From: Ruegeria sp. SCSIO 43209
GTDB taxonomy: Bacteria; Pseudomonadota; Alphaproteobacteria; Rhodobacterales; Rhodobacteraceae
Reading direction: 5' to 3'
DNA length: 64,000 nt
Assembly (NCBI RefSeq): GCF_019904295.1
Contig: NZ_CP065363.1
Location: 1-64,000 of the forward strand
The position numbers and the translations under genes are program-made. Under the pieces are notes generated by a model, which was given only the letters and a program-made list of their open reading frames with translations, was not told the DNA's origin and searched no databases. How positions within the stretch are numbered: the stretch's first letter is position 1; every line of letters starts with the position of its first letter. Positions 20,398 through 27,469 of this stretch are shown piece by piece.

Positions 20398-21985
20398 AGG
20401 TTGGCAGATCAGGGTTGCCTGTATCAATCGCGAACATTTCGCGCGATGGATCGCGGCGCGGTTGGTGCCGGGGAAGCCGAGCACCTCTTTCGTTTTCCAA
20501 CCGGGCAGTCCGCGTCTTTTGGCGCGCCGCCTCAGCCAGCCGCCGCTGCGCGTCAATCAATTGGAATAGGACCCGCTCGTTGATCCGGCCACCATGTTTA
20601 TCATGCCATTCTTTCCGCGCCCGCCGACTTTCCCAAAGCGATATACGCGGGTGGCTGAGATCCCGGTACCGGGCCGAGATCACGCGGCCATCATCGGTGA
20701 TGACCCAGACCTGCGACAAGTCTCGCGGATCGTATTTCACCTGTACTTTACCCTGCCCGCGTCCGACCAACGACGCGAAGGCATCACTCCAGTAATTGAC
20801 CCCGAAAAGCGTGATCCCGGTGCGTCCGAGCTGGCGCCACTCGAATGGCAGGAAGCTTGTCCGAAAGGCTTCTATGTCAACGACCTGCCGTCCCGCAGTA
20901 TCCCCGCCCATGTCCGCCCATGCCGCAAGCGGCGTTCGTCCGAGAGCTTCGTGAACCGTATTGTGGTATCGGCAGATTTCCAGATGAAGCCAATCCTCAA
21001 ACTCGGTCAGTGTCAGGGCCGCATGTTTTTCACTGTCATAGTCGCCCTTCTCGACGATTGAGGAATGCGTAGTCCCGGGCAGCACATGAACGGCACCCAT
21101 GGTCGTTCCGATCAGCCGTTCGACATGACCGCCATAGTGTTTGCCGCCAAGCGGACGATACTCGACAGTAATGCCCCAATCTTCGCAGGCCATTCTGAAG
21201 GCCTCGCTGTGGAACTCCTGCGCATTGTCGACGTGGATCGCCTTAGGAATGCCGGCCGTCGGCCAAATCACCTCTTCCAGTGTTCCAGGGACGTGCACCG
21301 ATTTCCGGCGCACACAGTGATCGAGACACAGGGCGATCGACAAGACAGATGGCTCATCGAAAGTGACATGGACCCCGAGAACGATCCGGCTCGCGACGTC
21401 GATGGCCACCGTCAGATAGGGGCGCGCAAGCGGCCGTCGATTGACGTGATCGACCAACGTGATGTCCGAAGTTGTATGATCGATCTGAACGACTTCCAGC
21501 GGGGCTGAAACTTCAAGTCGGCCAGGACGCGCCGCAAAGACCTTGTCAGCCTCCTCTGCCCCGCGCCGTTTCCGGAAGACCTCTCGCTGATCCATAGCGT
21601 CTAGACGTGCCTTGACCGTTCTTCGGGTCGGGGGCTGAAACCCCTTCGCCTCGCACTCGGCACGGATCTCGCGCCAGATGCGAAGAAAGCTCGAGCGCTC
21701 GCGGACCAGATAGTATCTCCGCAGGCTCTCATCGATGATGATTTCGACGTCTTCAGCAATCCGTTTCGATCCCGGTTTCGGCCCGCGACGGTCCAACTCC
21801 AACGCCGTGGCACGTGCATCGTTCTCTCTCAGACGTCGGTAGAGCGACCATGTGTGGCTTTTCGCCAAGCCCAGTTCCCAAGCGGCATCTCCGATAGCCG
21901 CGCTGATCGGCTCACCTCTCTTCTCAAGCTCCAGGATCGGCCGAAGAACCGCCGCACGGTGTTTCGCAAGACGCTCGTTTACCAC
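20357..21985 (-). CDS. tniA: TniA DDE transposase (module 2)
   Basis: Transposase of the TnsB/TniA/Mu type, about 542 residues: N-terminal HTH region, integrase core with D (VVQIDHTTSD), D (AIHVDNAQEF) and E (GGHVERLIG), and a Mu-type beta-barrel domain (KVQVKYDPRDLSQV). GTG 21985 is preferred because GGGGAGGGG lies just before it; the frame extends 12 codons further. Intact, so the minimal transposon could be active. Confidence 0.9.
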   Translation of the reverse strand: MVNERLAKHRAAVLRPILELEKRGEPISAAIGDAAWELGLAKSHTWSLYRRLRENDARATALELDRRGPKPGSKRIAEDVEIIIDESLRRYYLVRERSSFLRIWREIRAECEAKGFQPPTRRTVKARLDAMDQREVFRKRRGAEEADKVFAARPGRLEVSAPLEVVQIDHTTSDITLVDHVNRRPLARPYLTVAIDVASRIVLGVHVTFDEPSVLSIALCLDHCVRRKSVHVPGTLEEVIWPTAGIPKAIHVDNAQEFHSEAFRMACEDWGITVEYRPLGGKHYGGHVERLIGTTMGAVHVLPGTTHSSIVEKGDYDSEKHAALTLTEFEDWLHLEICRYHNTVHEALGRTPLAAWADMGGDTAGRQVVDIEAFRTSFLPFEWRQLGRTGITLFGVNYWSDAFASLVGRGQGKVQVKYDPRDLSQVWVITDDGRVISARYRDLSHPRISLWESRRARKEWHDKHGGRINERVLFQLIDAQRRLAEAARQKTRTARLENERGARLPRHQPRRDPSREMFAIDTGNPDLPTYEIDEFNDPRRKN

Positions 21986-22031
21986 GCAAATCCCCTCCCC
22001 AAGAGGCCGACACTTATCCACAGCTCAGACT

Positions 22032-22154
22032 GTACGGCAATTAAAGGTACAGTATGCTAATTAATGGTACAATATGAAAATTAAGGGTACAAACCGCCAT
22101 TGATTTCACTGGGCAATTTCAGGCACGATTCTGATTAATTAGGGAACAGTGACA
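22032..22154 (-). repeat. Right end of module 2 transposon with three tandem 20-bp repeats
   Basis: Read on the minus strand: terminal repeat 22154-22127, then three immediately adjacent 20-bp units at 22091-22072, 22071-22052 and 22051-22032, each TGTACCnTTAATT followed by a variable tail. Several transposase-binding sites at one end and fewer at the other is typical of Tn7-like elements. Confidence 0.75.
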
Positions 22155-22452
22155 GCGGGCACGGAAACCGGTTCTTCCGCGCGATCATCATGCGCGCCTC
22201 AGCCCCCAACTTCCGAAAGGTCATGGCCTGCACCGCTTCGGGCGAAAGGCCGGTCCGAGCCGTGATCAGAGCCCCCTGCCCTTCCGAAAAACGCCATTCC
22301 AGATCGTACACGTCGTGCCCCTGCAGGCCAAGTGCTGCGACGAATTCCGAAACCGTCATGGCGTAGAACGAGGCCATGCGCGCGGCCCAGGAAGACAGCC
22401 GTTCGTCGACCTCGGGGAGGTAGACAACCGGCAGACGCCCGCGCGCCGTCAC
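22135..22452 (-). pseudogene. tniQ: TniQ N-terminal fragment (module 3)
   Basis: About 100 residues with the TniQ start pattern (LPEVDERLSSWAARMASFY) running to FPCP at 22155. From there the reading frame enters the terminal repeat of the module 2 transposon and stops four or five codons later. The zinc-binding segment and C-terminus are lost. GTG start overlaps the module 3 tniB stop. Confidence 0.8.
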
Positions 22453-23327
22453 ACCGGCTCTCCCAGGACCGCCTGCAACCGGTCGCCGCCCAGAATATCG
22501 CGCGAGAGGATGTGTTCCTCGCCGCTTTCGATGGCGGCGATCGCCAGCTGCGACATGATCGAGAAGATGCCCGAGGTGATGCCGCCGGTCACCTTGATCA
22601 TCCGCGTGAGTGCGTGTCCGTCGATCTCGCTTTGGCGCCGAAGCGGCAGTGTGCGCGTGAGAGTGCTCATCAGCCCGTTCAGATCCTCGCCCTCCCGCCA
22701 GGGCGGCAATGCGAAGGCCTCGAAGCGGCGCACCAGCTGATCATCGGTGCGCAACGCGTTGCGGGCCTGCGCTGTACCAACACAGACCAGCGGGATGCGC
22801 AGCTCGTTGCCAAGAAAGCGCAGCATGTTCAGGAATCGCGCCTGCTCACGGATCGTGCCCGCCTGCAGGCTGTGGATCTCGTCGATGACCAGCATCCCCG
22901 GGCGCAATTCGGTGAGCAGGCGCAAGGCCAGACTTTCAAGTACAGACAGTGTCGCCCGCGGCGGCTCGGGGGCTCCGATCGACGCCAGGATCCGGCGGTA
23001 GAAGCGGCTCTCGTCCGGCCCCGAGACCATTTGCACCGCGACGACTGGCATATGCAGCCGTCCGCTGGCCTCGTCGAAGCTCGACGCGTGATCGCGGGTG
23101 AACTTCTCGGTGATCATCGTCTTGCCCATGCCGCTGTCACCGACAATGAGCAGGTTCGGCATGCGTGCGCGCTCGGGAAAGGACATCAGCGTTTCCAGCT
23201 TCTCCAAGGCGGCCTCGGCCCTGGGATAGGAGATCCAGCGGTCGGCGCGAATCCGGTGAATGCGCTCCTCGGCGCTGAGCGCGGCGATCTTGCCGGCTCC
23301 CGGATAGAGATGCGGGAACTCAGTCAT
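22449..23327 (-). CDS. tniB: TniB transposition ATPase (module 3)
   Basis: 292-residue AAA+ ATPase with Walker A (IVGDSGMGKTM) and Walker B (MLVIDEIHSLQAG). ATG 23327 overlaps the tniA stop by 8 nt; the longer open frame upstream is tniA antiregister. It is clearly more distant from modules 1 and 2 than they are from each other. The gene is intact, although its TniQ partner is broken. Confidence 0.87.
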   Translation of the reverse strand: MTEFPHLYPGAGKIAALSAEERIHRIRADRWISYPRAEAALEKLETLMSFPERARMPNLLIVGDSGMGKTMITEKFTRDHASSFDEASGRLHMPVVAVQMVSGPDESRFYRRILASIGAPEPPRATLSVLESLALRLLTELRPGMLVIDEIHSLQAGTIREQARFLNMLRFLGNELRIPLVCVGTAQARNALRTDDQLVRRFEAFALPPWREGEDLNGLMSTLTRTLPLRRQSEIDGHALTRMIKVTGGITSGIFSIMSQLAIAAIESGEEHILSRDILGGDRLQAVLGEPV

Positions 23328-24966
23328 CGTCGTACCATTCCTCGACCTTGAAGCCGGGATGGCTGAGGAACGGGCTCCCCTCCCCTTCCGGCGCGGGCAA
23401 GGCATCTCGCGAGGCGTCATCCGGTGTCACGTCGATCATGGGCCGGGGTGCCAGATGCGCCCGCCGCGCCTGATGACGCCGCGTGGCCTTGGTCTGCCGT
23501 ACCGCGGTGTCGACGAGGTCGCGCTGCAGCTCGATCGTTCTGAAAATCAGTTCCTCATCCACCGACCGGCGTCCACTCTCGCGCAAGACGCGCCGGGCGG
23601 CGCGGTGCTCCCAGAGCGTGATCGCAGGCCGTGTCAGATCCGCCGGTCTCGCTTCGATGATCCCGTTCTCTGTCAGCACGAAGATGCGCGAAAGATCACG
23701 CGGATCGTATTTAAGCTTGAATTTGCGGCTTTCCCGGCCCATCAGCCAGCGCAACTCGTCCGCCCAATAGCGGATGTGGAAGAGATGCAGGCCGTCGCGC
23801 TGCAAAACGCGCTGCTCGGAGGGCAGGAAATCGACCAGGAACTGGCGCAGATCGGCCGGCATGCGGACCCTCGCCTCATCCACCCGCGCCGCCCAAGCCG
23901 CCGCAGGTGTGGTTTCCAGCGCAGAGTGGACCCGCACGTGGTACGAGCCGGTGATTTCGAGTGCCAACCAGGTCTCCAACTCATCGAGCGTCATGACCGC
24001 CTCGGCCTCGGCATCGAGATCGCCGCGCTCGAAGATGTTCGAGAAATGCGACCCCGGCAGCAGGTGCACCGTACCCATCATGGTGCCGATCAGCCGCTCG
24101 ATATGCCCACCGTAGCGCGGCGTTCCCGGCGGACGGTGCTGGAGATCGATCTGGTATTCGGAACAGGCATGCTGAAAAGCCCGGGCATGGAACTCGGCGC
24201 CATTGTCAACATAAATCGCGTTCGGGATGCCCCGCGTTGGCCAATCCGTGCTGATTCCACGCGCGGTGAGCCAATGCGATTTGTCCATAACCGCATGGGT
24301 CAGACACAGTGCGACGGCCAGTAGCGATGGCGGCTCCAGCGACAGGTAAAACCCCAGAACCATGCGGGTATTCACGTCGATCGCGACCGTCAGCGTAGGT
24401 CGACCGAGCGGCCGTCGTGTCACTGGATCTACCACTGTCACGTCAGCCTTGGTGTGGTCGATCTGGACGATATCCAGCGGATCGTTGGCGACCAGCATCC
24501 CAGGCGTGGCCAGATAGCGCCGCTCGGCCTTGTCCTTGCCCTCTCGCCGGGCCATCAGCTTAGCCTGGTCATGTTGCTCCAGCCAGCGCCCCAGACGACG
24601 GATCGAGGGCGGTGCCAGCCCTTGAGCCCGACAATCGGCGGCGACCTCCCGCCAGAACCGCGTTCTGGTAGGTTTGCGGCGGGTGGCATAAAGCCCCTTG
24701 AAGTGGCGGGACACGATCTCTTCCACCGCCGGGTCCAGCGGCTGCATGCCAGGTTTGGGACCCCGGGTATCCCGTAGCAGTGCACTGGTCCGCCCATCCT
24801 CACGGAACTGCTTCATCAGACGAAAGAGCGTGGATCGGCTGACATTCAACTGGCGCATCGCCCAGTCGACATTGCCCTGAGTGAGCTGCGCAGGCAGTTC
24901 CGCCAGGACCCGGGCGCGAAACTCCGCCTCTTCCCAATCCTTGTCAGCTGGAAAATTATCGGACAT
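23320..24966 (-). CDS. tniA: TniA DDE transposase (module 3)
   Basis: 548 residues: HTH (MRQLNVSRSTLFRLMKQF), DDE core with D (VQIDHTKADV), D (IYVDNGAEF) and E (GGHIERLIG), and a Mu-type C-terminal domain (KFKLKYDPRDLSRIFV). ATG start at 24966. Right-end repeats of the element lie just upstream at 24990-25063. Confidence 0.9.
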   Translation of the reverse strand: MSDNFPADKDWEEAEFRARVLAELPAQLTQGNVDWAMRQLNVSRSTLFRLMKQFREDGRTSALLRDTRGPKPGMQPLDPAVEEIVSRHFKGLYATRRKPTRTRFWREVAADCRAQGLAPPSIRRLGRWLEQHDQAKLMARREGKDKAERRYLATPGMLVANDPLDIVQIDHTKADVTVVDPVTRRPLGRPTLTVAIDVNTRMVLGFYLSLEPPSLLAVALCLTHAVMDKSHWLTARGISTDWPTRGIPNAIYVDNGAEFHARAFQHACSEYQIDLQHRPPGTPRYGGHIERLIGTMMGTVHLLPGSHFSNIFERGDLDAEAEAVMTLDELETWLALEITGSYHVRVHSALETTPAAAWAARVDEARVRMPADLRQFLVDFLPSEQRVLQRDGLHLFHIRYWADELRWLMGRESRKFKLKYDPRDLSRIFVLTENGIIEARPADLTRPAITLWEHRAARRVLRESGRRSVDEELIFRTIELQRDLVDTAVRQTKATRRHQARRAHLAPRPMIDVTPDDASRDALPAPEGEGSPFLSHPGFKVEEWYDDD

Positions 24967-24989
24967 AACTTACTCAGTGCATGGATGCC

Positions 24990-25063
24990 GGATAGTCTCA
25001 CCAATGGTGATTCAAATCGGCGTCCAGTCTCACATACCTTGAATCGGTTTCAGAAATGCGACA
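24990..25063 (-). repeat. Repeats at the tniA end of module 3
   Basis: On the minus strand GTGAGACT occurs at about 25023-25034 and 24994-25001, each preceded by GGT and, further out, by CCGATTtgAA-like sequence. TGTCGC at 25063 may be the outermost base of the element. Confidence 0.45.
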
Positions 25064-25084
25064 CAGGCAAGCTATTGAAAACAC

Positions 25085-26200
25085 ATGGAACCCAGTCTCA
25101 AGAACTCCGACAGACCGACAAAATCGAGCTCATCCGCGCCAAACGGGTCTTCGGTCAACGAGGATAACGAGAGAGATCATCTCAGTAGCGAGGCCTTGAG
25201 CCTTCCTTCATTTGTGGCGGGTTCAGGTGCGCTCAACCGGCTGGTGGACACCGCGCGCGACTATGCCCGCGCCGCAGCTTCTGAAAACACGCTGAAAGCC
25301 TATGCCAAGGACTGGGCGCACTTCGCACGCTGGTGCCGGTTGAAGGGTGCGGAGCCGCTGCCGCCATCACCCGAGATGATTGGGCTCTACCTGGCCGATC
25401 TGGCGTCCGGATCAGGCGCCTCCCCTGCCCTATCGGTCAGTACAATCGACCGCCGCCTGTCGGGCCTCGGCTGGAACTACGCACAACGCGGCTTCACCCT
25501 CGACCGCAAGAACCGTCACATCGCCACCGTGCTGGCAGGGATCAAACGCAAACACGCCCGTCCACCGGTACAAAAGGCAGCGATCCTGGCCGAGGATATC
25601 CTCGCGATGGTCGCCACCCTTCCTTTCGACCTGCGCGGGCTGCGGGATCGGGCCATCTTGCTCCTCGGCTACGCGGGTGGGCTACGTCGGTCGGAAATCG
25701 TCAGCCTCGACGTGCACAAAGACGACACACCGGATTCCGGCGGTTGGATCGATATCTTCGACAAGGGCGCCCTGCTCACCCTCAATGCCAAGACTGGCTG
25801 GCGTGAGGTCGAGATCGGCCGCGGGTCCAAGGATCAAACCTGTCCCGTGCATGCGCTTGAGCAGTTTTTGCACTTCGCGAAGATCGACTTCGGCCCCATC
25901 TTTGTAGGCACCTCGCGGGACGGCATGAAGGCAATGAATACCCGGCTGAACGACAAACACGTTGCACGCCTGATCAAGCGCACCGTGCTCGACGCCGGTA
26001 TCCGGTCAGACCTGCCCGAGAACGAACGGCTGGCACTGTTTTCCGGGCACAGCCTACGGGCCGGTCTGGCCAGTTCCGCCGAGGTCGATGAGCGCTACGT
26101 TCAGAAACAACTCGGCCACGCCTCAGCAGAAATGACCCGCCGCTATCAACGTCGCCGCGATAGGTTCCGGGTGAATTTGACAAAGGCGGCAGGGCTGTAG
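25085..26200 (+). CDS. Tyrosine recombinase (phage-integrase family), copy 1
   Basis: 371 residues: a SAM-like N-terminal core-binding domain (about 45-140) and a C-terminal catalytic domain with Arg in GGLRRSEIVSL, HSLRAGL (HxxR), LGH and the nucleophile Tyr in TRRYQRR. All catalytic residues are present. A second copy at 45289-46398 on the opposite strand differs at only 25 of about 334 aligned positions. The type is common on Rhodobacterales plasmids; whether it resolves dimers or moves DNA is unknown. Confidence 0.9.
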   Translation: MEPSLKNSDRPTKSSSSAPNGSSVNEDNERDHLSSEALSLPSFVAGSGALNRLVDTARDYARAAASENTLKAYAKDWAHFARWCRLKGAEPLPPSPEMIGLYLADLASGSGASPALSVSTIDRRLSGLGWNYAQRGFTLDRKNRHIATVLAGIKRKHARPPVQKAAILAEDILAMVATLPFDLRGLRDRAILLLGYAGGLRRSEIVSLDVHKDDTPDSGGWIDIFDKGALLTLNAKTGWREVEIGRGSKDQTCPVHALEQFLHFAKIDFGPIFVGTSRDGMKAMNTRLNDKHVARLIKRTVLDAGIRSDLPENERLALFSGHSLRAGLASSAEVDERYVQKQLGHASAEMTRRYQRRRDRFRVNLTKAAGL

Positions 26201-26210
26201 CCCCCCTGCC

Positions 26211-26564
26211 CTACTCTGTCGGACCCGAAAGTAGGCGCGCCAACATGTGACGAATATGATCCTGCGCTCCGAAGAAGAGCGCGATCACGACAACGCAAGC
26301 TCGATCTTCGTCGGGCAGAAACCAGATCACCGTCTTCTCCAGCCGAACGAAACGAAGATTCGCCCTGATGTCAGGCCGCAGCGTTCCGATGAAAGGCGAT
26401 TTCGCCAATGTATCGATTGAAGACCGGATACCCCTGATCCGATCGGCCGCTCGATTGAGTGCGGCATCCGGGTCATCGCCGAGGTCGACATATGACCGCG
26501 CGAGATGGTCGAAGATCAGTTCAAAGTCCCATTCTGCTTCCGCGGAAAACTCAAGTTCCCACAT
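26211..26564 (-). CDS. RelE/ParE-family toxin
   Basis: 117-residue toxin-type protein: FSAEAEWDFELIFDHLARSY, IRGIRSSIDTLAKSPFIGT, then a basic C-terminal part. ParE/RelE toxins inhibit gyrase or cleave mRNA. ATG 26564 overlaps the antitoxin stop by 14 nt; the open frame upstream is antitoxin DNA. It lies tail-to-tail with recombinase copy 1. Confidence 0.85.
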   Translation of the reverse strand: MWELEFSAEAEWDFELIFDHLARSYVDLGDDPDAALNRAADRIRGIRSSIDTLAKSPFIGTLRPDIRANLRFVRLEKTVIWFLPDEDRACVVVIALFFGAQDHIRHMLARLLSGPTE

Positions 26565-26826
26565 TGCCCGACTTCTGCTTGCGGGCAATCATGCGTTCTA
26601 CGCGGGCATCCATTTCACCGGCAGAGATCATCGGCCCGGACATACGTCGATCAACGAGTTGGCGCAGTGCAGCCACTTCTAATTCTTCAGCCTCATTCTT
26701 CTGACGTAGAAGTTCCAGACCCTGCTGGAGCACGGAACTGAGGCTGGAGTACTGCCCCGATTCTACCAGGGCGCGGGCAAAGCGCGCTTGCGGGTCTGTC
26801 AAGGAAATCGAAGATTTTACGGTCAT
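26551..26826 (-). CDS. ParD-family antitoxin
   Basis: 91 residues with the ribbon-helix-helix N-terminus (SSISLTDPQARFARALVESG) and the pattern YSSLSSVLQQGLELLRQ typical of ParD/CopG antitoxins. ATG 26826 gives the usual short N-terminus. It precedes and overlaps its toxin gene, the standard arrangement. It should neutralise the toxin and repress the operon. Confidence 0.85.
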   Translation of the reverse strand: MTVKSSISLTDPQARFARALVESGQYSSLSSVLQQGLELLRQKNEAEELEVAALRQLVDRRMSGPMISAGEMDARVERMIARKQKSGNVGT

Positions 26827-26904
26827 GCCAAGGCTCCTTCCTTTGAAAGGTAGCACCTAGTAGCACCGACTTCAAGTTCAGGATCGCCCGATGGCGTTTG
26901 AACG

Positions 26905-26990
26905 GCCCTGCTTCATAGACGTCTGCCTGCTTGAGACCGAATTTTGCTATCGTCCACCTGGGCAATCTCGACCAGGGTGGCCTCCGCGCG
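26905..26990 (-). pseudogene. ParE-type toxin remnant with frameshift
   Basis: Downstream of the second antitoxin the minus strand reads LTRRAEATLVEIAQ. One extra base then shifts the frame, and WTIAKFGLKQADVYEAG follows in the next frame. Together these are the first ~35 residues of a ParE toxin. The rest is absent. Confidence 0.6.
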
Positions 26991-26995
26991 CCGGG

Positions 26996-27271
26996 TCAGC
27001 CGAAGGGATCGGCACATGAAGATGCGCGCGCTTGTCGAAAGGCCTGCCGGATCGCGTCATCACCGCTACCTTCGGCGAACTCACCCGCCTTTGCCTGCGC
27101 CAATCCCTCGAACAAGCCCTGTCGGATACCGGCGAGCTGAGCTTCTTTCTGCTCCAGCAGACGAAGCCCTGCGCGCATCGCCTCGCTGACGTCCCGGTAA
27201 CGTCCGGACGCCACCAAAGCCTGCACCAGCTGGTCCTGGGTTTCGGTCAGAACGACATTGCGTGTCACCAT
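26996..27271 (-). CDS. ParD-family antitoxin, toxin partner lost
   Basis: 91 residues, RHH antitoxin (RNVVLTETQDQLVQALVASG, then YRDVSEAMRAGLRLLEQ). ATG 27271 is preferred to the upstream in-frame start because family proteins begin four residues before VLTE. Its toxin gene is only a frameshifted stub, so this is an orphan antitoxin. Confidence 0.78.
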   Translation of the reverse strand: MVTRNVVLTETQDQLVQALVASGRYRDVSEAMRAGLRLLEQKEAQLAGIRQGLFEGLAQAKAGEFAEGSGDDAIRQAFRQARASSCADPFG

Positions 27272-27399
27272 GGCACAAATCTCCTCGTCGGCAATATATG
27301 CCAATACCATGTTTCGGTCATATTTTGGACGCTCACATCGCGGTCGCCAAACGGTCGATTGATGACGTGTTCCTCAATTGCAAAGAGCCAGAGAAAGGG

Positions 27400-27418
27400 A
27401 AGCCCGGATGCCGGGCTT
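27400..27418. terminator. Hairpin AAGCCCGG-ATG-CCGGGCTT before the ParB-domain gene
   Basis: Perfect 8-bp stem with a 3-nt loop and no T-tract. It may be an attenuator-like leader structure or a terminator. Confidence 0.35.
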
Positions 27419-27469
27419 GAAAGGATGGAGAGAGTCTCATCCGGGTCCGGCGTGACAAGGACCCTGACC

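Larger units (their letters stand above)
18498..22154. mobile_element. Minimal Tn7/Tn5053-like transposon carrying only tniA-tniB-tniQ (module 2)
   Basis: Ends were located by matching inverted repeats: plus strand from 18498 and minus strand from 22154 both read TGTCACTGTnCCCTAnTTAA (25 of 28 positions identical in the full repeat). About 50-57 nt further in, both ends carry TGTACCnTTAATT repeats (one left, three right). The 3.66-kb element has no cargo genes. The 5-bp flanks differ (CTCAG and GCGGG), and the flanking genes belong to different modules. Confidence 0.75.
17110..25063. mobile_element. Composite of tniA/tniB/tniQ (Tn7/Tn5053-like) modules
   Basis: Three modules on the minus strand lie between two TGTCGC sequences that face inward (17110 on plus, 25063 on minus). 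The ends also carry TGAGAC-type repeats in inverted orientation: GGTGAGAC at 17128 on plus, and copies on minus around 24996, 25029 and 25095. They are therefore plausible outer ends of one or two related transposons. The 5-bp flanks (CCCCT, CAGGC) do not match, so this is not a single clean insertion. Confidence 0.4.

Noticed and set aside
17164-24966. CRISPR-associated transposon
   Set aside because: TniQ genes are present, but there is no cas gene and no repeat-spacer array.
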